This document shows positions 1-30,415 of a stretch of 64,000 bases of DNA, in pieces. The DNA comes from Bugula neritina (taxonomy: Eukaryota; Bryozoa; Gymnolaemata; Cheilostomatida; Bugulidae). Positions within the stretch are counted from its first letter, which is position 1. The number at the start of each line of letters is the position of its first letter. The DNA lies in assembly GCA_964035545.1 (NCBI GenBank), contig OZ037766.1, positions 28,083,673 to 28,147,672 of the forward strand, in the 5' to 3' direction. A program made the translations under genes and the position numbers. The notes below the pieces were generated by a model. The model was not told the origin of the DNA. It was given only the letters and a program-made list of their open reading frames with translations, and made no database searches.

Positions 1-3000
1 CTGACCCACCGCGTCTGGGCTGGCATGGTAAGGTTTGAGGCGCTGCTCGCTCTGGACGGAGATCTGTCCAGAGCGCTCCACACGGTACGTGTGGTTGGGC
101 AGCACCTCCACTACGCAGTAGGGACCGACGAACTTGGGCTGAAGCTTAGCCGACTGTCCGCGTCGCCTACGGTAGCTCACCATCCAGACCCAGTCTCCCA
201 CCTGGTACAACGGGGGCTCCTCCGAGTCCTCTGTGCGGGTCTGCCACTGCTGGGTGCGCAGCGCATCATGAGCTTTGCCCATGATGTCCATCAGACCCTC
301 CACATATTCGTGTACCGGTGACTCGGGGGCAGGAACATGGTACGTCAGGTGTTCCGGGACCCGCGTCTCTCGGCCTAGCATCGGGAAGTTTGGGGTCTCC
401 TGCGTGGCGGAGTGTGGTGTGCTGCGGTAAGCCTGCATGATCTGCGGCAGCACCACGTCCCATTCTTCCTGACCTCGACCAAGGAGCAGGCTCCGGAGCG
501 CGTCACCCAACATCCTGTTGTTCCGCTCGACGACTCCGTTCCCTTGCGGGTGATATGGGGTGGTTCGACTCTGGTTCACCCCCCATATCCGGCAGAGGTC
601 TCCCATGAGCTGGGACTGGAACTGGGCGCCCTGGTCCGTATGTATCTGCTCGGGTAAACCGAGGTAACAGAACACATGTTGGTCCAGGGTCCGGGCCACC
701 GTGGGGGCGGTTGCGTCTGGAATAGCCAGAGCATCCGCCCACCGGGTAAAGTGGTCCGTGAGCACCAGTATCCAGGTGTTCCCTCTGGCGGATAACGGCA
801 TAGGCCCGACGAGGTCTACCGCCACTACTTGCCACGGTCGACCAGCGTACAGCCGGCGTCGACCAGTGGTTTCCGTGGGGCGGCCATGCTTGCTAGCTTG
901 GCAGACCTCGCATTGCCGTACCCGCAGTCGTACGTCCCGAGTCATTCCGGGCCAATACCAACGCAGCCGCAGACACCTGATGACCCGACTGACTCCAGCA
1001 TGAGCCTGCTTATGGGTGTCCCAGATCAGTTCCCGCCGGAGGGCGCGTGGACAGACGACGCGGTCCCTCTCCTGCTGGCGGTTGTCTGCTGCTAACGTTA
1101 TCATCAGGAGGCCATCAGGACTGACCTTAAGGGCATCCCAGCGACGACAGAGGAGTTGGAACTCAACGTCTCCCTGCCGCTGCTGTTCCTCGCTAGGTCG
1201 TCGGCCCTCCTTCTTGGCCCGGAAGATGTCCGCTACCGCGCCGGGTAGCGTCTCCTGGAGGCACAGCTCCTTGACGTTCTGGTGCAGAGTAGGGTTGGCG
1301 TGGAGCGCCTGGACACCGTCCTGGTGGGTTTCGGTCCGAAGATGGCCGTGCTCCCACCGGTAGGCGGTGCCCTCCACTAGCTCTGTTTCCACGTCAAGGC
1401 GAGCGGGTCCCCCGTCCCGCTGTTCAATGTGCAGGCATTGCTTACAGTTCTCTACCGGCCGGCGGCTCATGCCGTCGGCGTTCCCATGCTTCCGGCCTGC
1501 ACGGTGCTCTATACGGTAAGAGAACTCGGCAAGAATCTCTAGCCAACGAGCCACCTGGCTCGAGGGCTCTGCACGTTTACACAGCCATATCAGTGATGCA
1601 TGGTCTGTTCGCAAACGGAACAATTTCCCATACAGATATGGCCGAAAGTGCTTGACCGCCTTGACTACTGCTAGGAGTTCCTTCCTAGTGGTGCAGTAGT
1701 TCTTCTCGGCGGCCGCGAGAGTCTTGCTATAGTAAGCCACGACCACCTCACTTCCACCCTGGACTTGAGACAGGACGGCTCCCACGCTGTGGTCGCTGGC
1801 GTCGGTGTCCAGGATGTACTCCTTGGCTGGATCAGGATACGCCAGGATTGGCGCTTCCATTAGCCGTTGCTTGAGGTGGTCGAATGCCTGCTGCTCCTCC
1901 TGTGTCCACTGCCACCGGACTCCCTTTGCGGTCAGCCGATTTAACGGCTGAGCCACTCCTGCGAAACCAGGTATGTACTGCCGGTAGTACCCTACTAGGC
2001 CCAGGAATGCACGCAACTCAGGGAGGTCGCGGGGGACAGTCCACTCCTTCACAGCTTGTACCTTCTCTGGATTGGTAGCGACCCCATCACGGCCAACCAC
2101 ATGGCCCAGGTATGTGACTTCTGGCTGCAGGAGTGCGCACTTGGAGGGCTTCAGCTTCAGTCCGGCTGCCCGGAGACGGTCAAAGACCTCCCGCAGACGA
2201 CTGACATGAGTCGAAAAGTCTGGGGAGATGACAATGACATCGTCCAGATAGATGAGGAGGGTCTTCCAGTGTAACCCACTGAGGACTTGCTCCATGAGCC
2301 GTTGGAATGTTGCCGGAGCGGACGTTAGTCCGAATGGCAGTACTTTCCACTTCCAGAGCCCGTCGCGAGTAATGAATGCTGCTTTGTCCTGGGCATCAGG
2401 ACTGAGGGGCACTTGCCAGTACCCGCTAAGCAGATCCAAAGTACTGAAGTACTTGCTACCCGCGAGGGCATCTAGAGACTCATCTATCCGTGGGAGAGGG
2501 TAGGCGTCCTGGATGGTAACGCTGTTGAGTCTGCGGTAGTCCACGCAGAATCTCCAGCTACCATCCTTCTTCTTGACCAGGACCACTGGGGAGCTCTACG
2601 CACCGTGGGCAGGCTCAATCAGATCCCGGTCCAGAAGATCCTGTACCTGTCGGCTCACCTCCTTCTCCTTTTCCGGGCCTAGACGTCGGGTAGGCTGCCT
2701 GATGGGAGTGGTGCCGGCTGCCAGAGGTATCTCGTGGGAGATAACCTTAGTCAGCCCCATGTCTCCATCGCCACGACTGAAGACATCACTGTACTCCGCG
2801 AGTAGTTGAGCCAGTACTTGGCGTTCAGTACTACTCGTTCAGTTTCCGCATGCTCCGCCATACAGGTCAGCCAGGTGCTCCGGGACTGCTCCTCGTCTGG
2901 TGTGAGGGGGGTTTCCCTGGGTGTCGGCCACTGTCTCCAGTGCCGGACCCACATCCGCTTCCTGGATGGAGTGGTACTTCCCTACCAGCGCTCCGGCCGA

Positions 3001-3786
3001 TAATCGGACAGGTTCCGTGAAGGGGTTGATGCACTGCACGAGGAGCTCTTGCCGACAATCTAGCCGATTCAGGCTGTTTGCTAGTCGGATGGCTCCGTGC
3101 GTTCCCTCAACCATCCCCAGGCCGGCGATCCCTTTGCAGTTGACTCTGCATCGGAGGGTCACCTGGGATCTCCCCGGAACCGTGCAGTCCCGCACTACCT
3201 GGACTCCGCCCACCAAGGGCCTGCCAAACTTGTCAACACAGACAAGTTCCTTCCCAGCCATCACCACCACTGACTTCTGGAAATCTATGTGACACTGGTG
3301 TTTCTCCAGAAAGGGCATTCCCAAGATGGCGTCCTCCTTCAGCTGGCTGACTATGAACGTCTCGTGAATTGCTTGATCACGGACGCGTCCAGGCAGTGAG
3401 ATGACGCCGTAGAAAGGGATGCATGATCCGTCCGCCAACGTACCATGCGCACCTTCATACGGCTCGAGGCTCGCCCGCTCTCGAGCACCAAGAGTGTCAA
3501 AGAGACGCCTACTCAGCAGGTTTGTAGTGCACCCAGTATCCAGTAGGAATGTGGCAGCTTTACCCGAAATCTTTCCGGGCAGGAAGTAGCTGCTTCTGTA
3601 CGGCTGGGTGCTCCTGGAGCGGTCAGTCTCTGGGGGAGACACAACTTGGGTCCGCACAGCGGGCCTCCTCTTCGTCTTAGAGACAACGGGGGTTTTCTGA
3701 GGTCGGGAGGGTAGCTTGGGGTACTCTTGCGAGTAAGCTGAATCCTCCTCCACAACCTCCTCGGGCAACCCCGCGAACCGGTTACG

Positions 3787-3947
3787 GAGTGGCCAGGCTG
3801 GAGGATCGGGTAGACCTTGCGGTCTCCGAGATCTCCGAGGTGCCTGCCATCCGGTTTCTTCTAGCTCCATCCGGGTTTCGAGTGGCATGGCAGGAGGATC
3901 GGGTAGACCTTTCGGTCTCCGAGATCTCCGTGGTGCCTGCCACTCGG
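3787..3947 (-). repeat. In-frame tandem duplication, 93-bp period, in pol leader
   Basis: Blocks 3787-3854 and 3880-3947 are near-identical at an offset of 93 bp (31 codons). They encode two copies of a Trp-Gln-Ala-Pro-Arg-Arg-Ser-Arg-Arg-Pro type segment between the frameshift site and the protease, so the frame is kept. Confidence 0.8.
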
Positions 3948-4014
3948 TACCGGCAGACTCTGTGGAGGTCTCTTCTGTTACCCTCCGAGTCCTATCCCGA
4001 ACGGGATTAGCGTG

Positions 4015-4059
4015 AGGCCCACGGGTGGCGGAAGTTACCGTGGGCCTTGGGTGTTTAAA
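4015..4059 (-). promoter_or_regulatory. -1 programmed frameshift signal between gag and pol
   Basis: On the minus strand gag reads CCT TTA AAC, so the heptamer T TTA AAC (4053-4059) fits the X XXY YYZ rule in the gag frame. A 5-nt spacer (4048-4052) is followed by a perfect 10-bp stem, AGGCCCACGG (4038-4047) with CCGTGGGCCT (4015-4024), and a 13-nt loop holding the gag stop (4035-4037). The pol frame is exactly -1 to gag and open from the heptamer. Loop bases CTTCCG could pair with a downstream CGGAGG to form a pseudoknot; that part is inference. Confidence 0.85.
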
Positions 4060-4940
4060 GGCCTCTGTCCTTTAGGGCAGTGCCTTCTCACATGACCTTG
4101 CATCCTGCACTCCCAACAGGTGGGCAGAGACGGGCGGACAGGGTCGTCCCGCGATCGGGGAGCCCGCCTGTCCGTCTGGTTGCGCTGCAACTCCGACACC
4201 GTAGCCTGCAGGCCTTTCATCATGTTCATCAACATGGTGAGCTGCGTCTGCTCGGGTGATGGAGTTACTGCTGCCGCCACCTGTGGGGTTGGAGATGGGG
4301 GTGCCTCTTCTTCGTCTTTGGCCACCTGGCGAGCTGTGTAGCTTGCCTTCTGAGGCTCTTCTACTTGGAAGTAAGCCTTCCCCATCTTCAGCGCTTCTTC
4401 TATACTGCTGACCTTGGCGGCCAGCCAGTATCGCTGCAGGTCCGGGTGGTTCACGCTCCGGAAGAACGCGTTATAAACGAGGCGCTTTCGGTCGTCGCCA
4501 GTGGCGTGACCGAAAGCAGCCTGAGTCAGGCGCTCTACCTCGTTAGCGTGATCTTCCAGATGTGTTCTTTGGTCTCTCCTCATCACTTGTAGTTGGTCTG
4601 CCGCCTCTTCAGTCGTCAGACCGAACCGGGCCCTGAGAGCCCGCATGATGTGCTCTTCATCAGGCCCAAGAGCGAAGCTCTTGGCCCGGCCTGTCAGACA
4701 GGCCCGAAGTTGAAGGATGCGCACCCGTACTGGCCATTCAGCGATGGTGGCCACATCCTGGAACTCCCTGATGAATTGCTCTACGTCTCCTTCTCCTCCG
4801 AAATTCGGGGGCTGGAGGCGATACCTGTCACCAGGTGATGCCTGTCCTTGCCCCCGCAATTCCTGGAGGGCTGTGACCAACGCCTCAACAGTGAGGGTTG
4901 GTGTCTCCGCTGCCTCAGGGGCTGGGTCCCCTGGGGCCAT
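4035..4940 (-). CDS. gag: Gag polyprotein of Gypsy element
   Basis: This is a 301-residue ORF starting about 30 bp after the primer-binding site. It is a capsid/nucleocapsid precursor: an N-terminal Pro/Ala-rich stretch, a helical capsid-like central region (residues about 40-200, with the FIREFQDVA and RARFGLT segments), a Gln-rich linker, and near the C terminus one CCHC zinc knuckle (C-x2-C-x4-H-x4-C, CWECRMQGHVRRHC). The reading frame is intact. The last codons contain a slippery heptamer feeding pol in the -1 frame. Codon use is GC-rich, unlike the host exons. Confidence 0.92.
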   Translation of the reverse strand: MAPGDPAPEAAETPTLTVEALVTALQELRGQGQASPGDRYRLQPPNFGGEGDVEQFIREFQDVATIAEWPVRVRILQLRACLTGRAKSFALGPDEEHIMRALRARFGLTTEEAADQLQVMRRDQRTHLEDHANEVERLTQAAFGHATGDDRKRLVYNAFFRSVNHPDLQRYWLAAKVSSIEEALKMGKAYFQVEEPQKASYTARQVAKDEEEAPPSPTPQVAAAVTPSPEQTQLTMLMNMMKGLQATVSELQRNQTDRRAPRSRDDPVRPSLPTCWECRMQGHVRRHCPKGQRPLNTQGPR

Positions 4941-4971
4941 CTTCTTTCTTCCAGCAACTAGCTATTCGTAT

Positions 4972-4990
4972 AATCCCACCGCTGCCACCA
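4972..4990 (-). other. Primer-binding site, tRNA-Leu type
   Basis: The minus strand reads TGGTGGCAGCGGTGGGATT one base after the LTR end. This is complementary to a tRNA 3' end of the form AATCCCACCGCTGCCA plus CCA, which is the acceptor/T-arm end of animal tRNA-Leu (AAG/TAG). The identification uses known animal tRNA-Leu sequences. Confidence 0.8.
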
Positions 4991-5089
4991 ATGTAGTAAA
5001 CTGTGGGTTATGAATGCAACTAGTGCTTGAACATACTCTTTGCGTTAGAGAGAATAAGCCAAGTATTTGAATACGAATGAAAGATAAAC

Positions 5090-5095
5090 TTTATT
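5090..5095 (-). terminator. AATAAA polyadenylation signal in the LTR
   Basis: tttatt on the plus strand gives AATAAA in element orientation, downstream of the LTR TATA box and upstream of the LTR/primer-binding-site junction. Confidence 0.6.
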
Positions 5096-5170
5096 TGCAT
5101 CAGATACAGCTTATGTGGTCCTACTACCAGCAAGCTCCAGTAGTAGTCTGAACTACACTGGAACTCGCTG

Positions 5171-5183
5171 GCTTTTATATACA
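5171..5183 (-). promoter_or_regulatory. TATA box of the LTR promoter
   Basis: The minus strand reads TGTATATAAAAGC, a strong TATA match. It lies about 75 bp upstream of the AATAAA signal, as expected for U3 followed by R. Confidence 0.7.
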
Positions 5184-5200
5184 AGCGAGACAAAGACATT

Positions 5201-5281
5201 CCTTTGTTGCCGAGATCGGGGTTCCGAAATGCCGAATATCGGCATTTCGGAAGACCGAAATGCCGATCTCAGCAACAAAGG
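5201..5281. repeat. Nested inverted repeat in U3 of the LTR
   Basis: Outer arms 5201-5219 and 5263-5281 are 19-bp inverted repeats with one mismatch. An inner near-perfect palindrome occupies 5224-5250 (CCGAAATGCC...GGCATTTCGG). The structure sits just upstream of the TATA box, so it may be a U3 enhancer-type sequence or a small palindromic insertion. Confidence 0.8.
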
Positions 5282-5447
5282 ACACACACAAAAGAAAGCA
5301 ACATTAGCAAAAGAAAAGCACTATTAGTAAAAGAGATATTACATAACTTCAGAATGCGTATTTCAGTAAAATTACATTATGCTGAAAGCTTAACAGTAAT
5401 CACCATACTTAGGCATTAGCAAGCTAGCTTACTTAACTATAATTACA

Positions 5448-8400
5448 GCATTAAGAACGATACGCAACAGTATTTATAGTATACTGATGCACGCAGTTAT
5501 TTCAGAACAATAGAGGATGAGAATCCATTACAGTATTATATTTTGTGAATTGGAAGAGTTTACAAAAGTACCATTGTTGGTTTTTAAAAAATGACAACCA
5601 GATGTGACATCATCAGTGAAAACAATGTTTATGGTTACTTGTAATATCAACATTATCAACATTTGATAATTTGAAAAATTAGAAAAACATTTGCAATTAA
5701 TGTATTAGTTGGATTAGTAAACGATATACTTAGCTCTTGACTGCATCTGTTGCAGTACCAAGAGAATGCATTAGCACAGTATGGTTCTTTCTAGTTTTCT
5801 AGCATAATAGTTTGCAGCATAGCGCGTTCCTAGCCGAATGATTTTCTGGTGCCAAACCCTTTACTTTTATCTAGGCTTGGAACTGGCTGGGTATTGCACT
5901 GGCTTGTACACTCTCCGGGCAAAATTATGTATTCATGCATTATATTATGGAGAGTATATAGATACATATTATATAGCTGTGTTTTTCACGCTATCTTTTA
6001 AAGCTATTACCGAGTTCTATTTAAACTCTTCTCTGATCACCTAATTAGATGATTTTACATCTAACTCACACTTTGTTTACATTGAAACAAACTGTTTTAT
6101 GCTTTTAAATACAATAGATGATGGAATGTAGCTTGAATTTTGTAAGATGATCTTATTACTGGGGAATAGAAATGCAAGCATAGCTGAAAACTCTCTTATA
6201 GTTGTCAAGGATTACGTAGTGCACCCTGTATGTTATAGCTTATTCTTCACTATACTATAATATAGTCTGATATACTGCAAAATTAATTTTCTGTTGGTAT
6301 GCAGTAAACCTTATTCAAACCACAATGGTACATTGTTTAAGCACTACATATTTTACACAATGAAGCCTCTGGTAGTCTCTCAGTTTCATATTCCCGTTGA
6401 GGAAGAAATGAGGCAAAATTTTAAAACCTCTTTTGTCCTCATGCAAAGCATGTGTGCATGTGATGGTTCTTTAGTTGAACTTTTTGCTAGCTACAGTTTG
6501 AATAAGGAAATATTTGGCAGTCTTCCACTTTGGAATTTAAAATATTATTTAAACTAAGTACTATTACAGGCTAGGATAGGCAAGCCTAGGCTAATCGACA
6601 ATGTGACTATTAAACATGCACTGTTTGCTAATAGGCTTGTGCAGCAAGACAAGGCTTGGTCTGTCCACACACTGCGTTTCCACTACTTCAAATGAATCCA
6701 CATGGGTGCAGCTCGTACTAGTGGAATTTTAGTTTTGGTTTGCATCAACTTGTAGTTGTGGCTTTATTAGATGCAACTGTTTTCAAAAACCAAATGAAAA
6801 ATCCTCTCAGCAATGAAAACGAAGAGACAAATGTAGGCAATACAAATTTAAACTGATCAACTTCTTTGATTCTTCATTATAGGCTATGCTCTAGCTAGTA
6901 TAATCGTGACGGATAGAAATTATTATGACTATGCAAATGGTATGTTTAATATTTCATGTTGTTTCAGTCAAAATTTGTTCGGCTGCTGCATGGGTAGTAA
7001 AGGATAAACTTACGTAACTGAATTTTTTTCACATACATTTGTCATTTTACTCAATTTAGTACACACTGGAAATCTCCATGCAGTTTTTAACTATTTTTCA
7101 CAAGTTAGCTGCTAATAAACAAGGGCTTTTGCCCGAAACTAGGAAAATATGAATGAATACACCTAAATAATTAAGGTTCTTTTTAATTTTGCTTGATTTC
7201 TTATGTGTTTTCCTAATTATTTGGGTACTTTTGATTGTAGAGTGTTATGAAAAATCCATTGCTCTCCGAAATCAAAAGTAGCTGAAAAATTAGAAAAAAT
7301 TAATAAAGTAATAAAGCTAAATATTACTGAAGCAGTTTTAGTGTAGAGTATATTTATTTTGTCTTCTGGAGTGCTATATTGGTCAAAGCTAAAAGTAAAG
7401 CTATTAATATCAAAATAAAGATTTTTTAAAGTTGTTTTCTCTTGATTGTAAGTAAACCACCTTTGCATATTTACAGCTTAACGACTATAATATTATTTCT
7501 ACTGGGCTACTTCAAAACTTAATATAAACTTCAAGCTGTTATAACGTCACTTATTTAATGCTAGCTGCAGGGCTTAAATAAGTTTACCTGATTGCACTAA
7601 TTTTTATGTTTTTGTAACAAGTACTAATGCAAAAATAAAAACAAAAGTATAAAAGCTGTAATAATTGGAGTTGTCAGTTCATGAACAAGAATAAACTAAA
7701 TTCAATTTTTATGTGCATTTAATGCATTGTGGTCTTTTTATTGCAACTTAATTACTACTGAGGTTTGAGCAAACTGCTACATTTTAGATTTAGCATCATA
7801 CAAAACTACCTCATACAGTAAATCAGTTGTTTTGTTTTATAGAAAGTTATTAATTATCTTACTTAGAGGAATAAAACCCTATATTTTAGTGCTTTTCTAG
7901 AACATAGGTTCATGTTTTTGTTCGTCTTATATATGTGGTCTAAATAAAATATGCAAATATAATAGGATACATGCATATATTATATAATCATGCAAACAAT
8001 ATAATTAAGCTCCAGCTTCAATTTATTAACTATACAAAATTATAACTTTTATATATGCACTCAAACATTGATTGAAATTTTCATCACAGCATGTGTTATT
8101 TTTATTGCTGTTAATCAGAATATCAACTAATATTTTTAAATCGTTTAACCATTACAACACTATGCAACTGAAATTGCAAATTTAAGACAAAAAAGTAATA
8201 TATCAAGGTTTATTAATCATAGTGAACTTTTTTGCCTAACTTTCATTATTTGAAGACTGTGTTGCAATTTAAAGCAGATATTTATTTGCATACATACTCA
8301 ATAAATAGATAAATGTGTTAATGTATTTTGTGATTATAAACAGCATTTAAGTGTTATGCCTTAAAATTCTAATGTTACTTTATAGTGTAAACTATATTTA

Positions 8401-8695
8401 AGTAAAACAAACAGCATAAGTTTGAGAAAACTACTAGAATAAGCATGCCAAGGTAACATATCCTAAAAGTATAACATCTAAAATTTGACGCAATGATTAT
8501 ATTTATACTCAAAGCATCAAAACACCTGCAATAAGAAAATGAATACATTATTACTGTTTTTTCTACTTCAGTTTCTCTTTGCGTCACCTACTAGAAAGTT
8601 CCGAATCGTGTACAGGAAAACACTAAATCACTTTAATCTCCAAGTATGAAAGCTGTATCTACTCAACTCAAATAGTAGAACATGATTATAAACTT
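5448..8695. other. AT-rich intergenic / 3' flanking DNA, no gene seen
   Basis: No frame here shows a recognisable domain; the short ORFs look like chance. The one recognisable item is a decayed fold-back MITE (7041 to about 7325). The right part should contain the 3' UTR of the minus-strand sushi gene; a candidate AATAAA (plus-strand tttatt) is at 8281-8286. Confidence 0.6.
7041..7325. mobile_element. Decayed copy of a fold-back MITE
   Basis: The left arm closely matches the arms of the intact elements at 48958-49360 and 52795-53213 (shared motifs: gtcattttac, tttagtacacactgg, tctttttaattttgcttgat). The right arm is degraded and the terminal GGG and target-site duplication are lost. Confidence 0.7.
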
Positions 8696-27390
<18,695 letters not shown>

Positions 27391-30300
27391 TGTCGAATAT
27401 GCTAAGCATATGACTTACTCTGACTGCAGTAATCTGTCAAATGGCATTTTATGTTTAGACTGTTTAGAGATATTTTCCCTTATCTCAAAGCCATTTTTGT
27501 GAAAATCACACCCATTTTTCCTAATATGGGTAATTCGGCTTCTAGCTTAAAACAGCATATCTATATAACAAGTAAAGCTCAATTTTAATAATGCAAGGCT
27601 TGCTTATGCATACGTAATTGTTCAATTGTCAAATTGAGCCCTAACTGGAAAATTTATATTGTTAAACAGTGAAAAGCAGTGCATAAATGCTTAAAGCTGT
27701 TAAAATAATTAAAATTCTGCATAAAAAATAACTCTCACATTTAAGGCTTTTATAGCAAGTATAATGTTGACTGATACAAACTTCCCTTTTATTATCATTA
27801 CCACATTTTGAATGTTAATGAGCTTAGCTGCTATGTGAGAATGGCTGATAAAATATTACTTCCCAGACCATTATTTTGATTGTTTAGTATTGAATCTCAT
27901 CTCACATCTGGTTTATCTATTCAAGAGCTGATAACTTGACAACTTAACTAGACTTCCATATTCAATTGTATTCATGGGAATAACCTGTAGCTATAATTTT
28001 AATTTGAGTCGCAGTTATAGTGAGAAAGTTTCATTTTAAAGCTCAGTCTTCTATCAAGCCAGTTTTGAGTTTTGTAGACACTGACAATTGCTTGCTTCAA
28101 AAAAGTTTTGCATGGTGCATAACTGCAAATAAAATAGAACAAATTATCATGACTAATTTTTTGATGCTAACAGAAATTAGAATAATCAAATTTAATGTGG
28201 TTTGTACGATATGTCAGAATTTTATGTTTCGAAAGGTATGATTTTAAACTATGATTAGAATAAAAATTAATTCAGTGATTATTTACTAAAGTTTTACAGT
28301 TACACAAAAAAAGCTGATCATCACTCTGACAAAATTGAATCTTACAAAACTACAACAAGCTAACAAAAAAACATTCACTTAGAAAAGTTATGTAATGAAG
28401 CTTACGTGCACCAAATAATAGATAATAATATAAAAAGAGCAACATTCTTTACATAAAGTATGCAAATTTTAACGGAAAATAAAAAAAAATAATTGCATAC
28501 ATTTAAATAATTATTCTAGTAAAACATTTTTAGCTATTATAACTGGGGAATTGTAATTTTCACATTCTGTGTTACACTGTGTTAGACTGTGTTACACTGG
28601 GTAACTCAAATAAAATTATAGCTGCAGCAATGAAGCAGTTAATTTATAAGATAAACTTCTAATCATTATAAAAGCAAAAAACGCTGGCTGTTGAAATATA
28701 GTTGCTGTATCATATAATATATAACTGACATGATTTGAAATGTCAGTCATCATTATTATTTTAGCTAATATGCTTTTGTCCTTTTTATATAAACTATTTC
28801 TTACACCACGGTATTACATATCACAATAGAAAAAGAGAAACAATTATATAATTAACTTTTTGTTGTCTTTTGGCGCAGTGTATGCTTATAGATGCATTAA
28901 AAATATATAGCAATTAAACAGTGTTAATGAATAGGCAGGTTTTTTGTCTATATGCCTGGGAGGCAATTTTAACTTGATTAAATTTAATACAATGCTGATA
29001 ATTTCATACAGTAATATTAAAGGTAAATTATTTCTTATGATTAGAGAATAATGTATACCTTCTTAAGTAAGCCTTTGATATTAGAGATGAAAGTGGAAGT
29101 GTTAACATTGACTGATCCAGTCATTTGCAAAGCTTAACAGGATCATGTATCGCAAACATTTACTTTAGTTAGTTAAACTAATTTAAGTTAAATTAAGTTA
29201 TAAAAATCAATAATTAAAGTTTATCAGCATTAGAATTATAATTAAACACAAATGCTTACTAGAATTCAATATTGCTGGTAAATTTTAATTTGAAACAAAT
29301 AGAAACTTTGGAAACACCAGCAACGATCCATTTTATGTAGCCATATATATATTTCAACAAATAATCTAGTTATTATTTAGTTGTAGTTAGTAGCTTGTTA
29401 TAAGTTTTTGAAATTAGGTCAACTGATGGCCCTTTGCCAGCTGTAGGAAGTGACCTACAGAAAGTATAAATGGCTATTTGCTAAAGATACAAAATATTTT
29501 CTATGTATAGATAGCTGCACAGTACCTAACACATAACAACATTTTCCATATATGCTTCCATTTTATTTTACACTAATAAGTTCACGAAATGTTTAGGTAT
29601 TTTTCAATTGAATGTTAATTTACGCTATTGTTTCATAATCTTACTATAATTGGGGGCAATCAGGCAATGCGTGTTAAGTCGCTGTCATATTTAAATACTG
29701 AATAGATTTTAATCTCCATTCATGGCTTCGAGTTATATGAGATCTAATCCTTTCTGTACTGGGCACAACTTTTCTAAATTAAAATAATTATGCTTTAACC
29801 TAATGGGGTGAATTGCTTTTAAAGTCATTTTATTGAAAAACAACATCTCTGAAACAAATATCATTAAATGAAAATCACATTTCAGACAACATATAGATAA
29901 GCAATAGGATCAAAGCATAAAACCTAAAGTAACCCCTAATATAAAAACACAATAATAAATTAAAAACATTTATTTACTAATGTTTTAATGCATGTTTAGA
30001 TTAACATGTACCCTCAAATTTGTTGATTTCTTGAAATAAATTATTTTAAATGTTTTCCAAAATTATTGTAGCTTAACGGTGAACCAATATTGAATTCACA
30101 TAACCAGATTAAACAGCTTGCTTTCCAATTTGTAATATCTTTGAGCAGCCAATCAGAAGCAAGTATATATACCATTACATGCATGACAAAGTGAAAATTT
30201 GTTTTCTTTAAGTTTGAAAGTGCATCATGCACCCCTTTCAAAAGCTCTAAAGCAAAAGAAAAAATAAAACTTTGAATCCTAATGCTACTTAACATGTAAC

Positions 30301-30415
30301 TTCATACAAAAATACATTTTTTAATGAATGTCTTTTATTAAATGCTAGCAAAAACAACAGGGTAATCTTCAACAGTTGCAAGCTACGTATGTAGTCCTTA
30401 AAAACTCAAAGCATT
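27391..30415. other. AT-rich intergenic region, no gene seen
   Basis: Between the sushi receptor start and the end of PAN-GON gene A. Short frames show no domain. From about 28900 rightwards the DNA is the outer part of the tandem block duplicated again at about 32940-36700, so its right part is flanking sequence of gene A. Confidence 0.6.

Larger units (their letters stand above)
1..4059 (-). pseudogene. pol: Pol polyprotein (PR-RT-RNaseH-INT) with two in-frame stops
   Basis: One frame runs from the frameshift site to the left edge. Protease: DTG at 3532-3540. RT: catalytic YLDD at 2239-2250. RNase H: DTDASD near 1796-1816, followed by a Gypsy-type TRKELLAVV segment. Integrase: H2C2 zinc finger (about 880-1010) and a D,D35E triad with codons at 814-816, 634-636 and 526-528. 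A C-terminal GPY/F module (FVGPYCVVE) lies near 110-140. Two stops interrupt the frame: TGA at 2839-2841 between PR and RT, and TAG at 2596-2598, where related elements have Trp before SSPVVLV (a one-base change). From 2595 to position 1 the frame is open and all catalytic residues are present. This copy is probably not autonomous. Confidence 0.88.
1..5447 (-). mobile_element. Ty3/Gypsy LTR retrotransposon, 3' part outside window
   Basis: The element lies on the minus strand in the order 5' LTR, primer-binding site, gag, protease, reverse transcriptase, RNase H, integrase; RT before integrase defines Ty3/Gypsy. The 3' end of pol, polypurine tract and 3' LTR are left of position 1. The internal region is visibly GC-rich, unlike the AT-rich DNA from about 5450 onward, which suggests a fairly young insertion, although pol carries two stops. 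The outer LTR edge is not certain: 5447 is the best candidate because the plus-strand end there (taattaca) mirrors the inner LTR end (tgtagtaa). Clade within Gypsy not assigned. Confidence 0.93.
4992..5447 (-). repeat. 5' LTR of the Gypsy element (outer end approximate)
   Basis: In element orientation the LTR ends ...TACTACA one base before the primer-binding site. It contains, in the expected order, a U3 hairpin (5201-5281), a TATA box (5171-5183) and an AATAAA signal (5090-5095). The outer end cannot be proven because the partner LTR lies outside the window. Confidence 0.7.

Noticed and set aside
25-4838. Plus-strand ORFs across the Gypsy element
   Set aside because: They are antisense to gag and pol, whose minus-strand frames contain all expected catalytic motifs.
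5621-5645. Possible hammerhead on the minus strand (CTGATGA)
   Set aside because: No downstream GAAA and no pairing stems.
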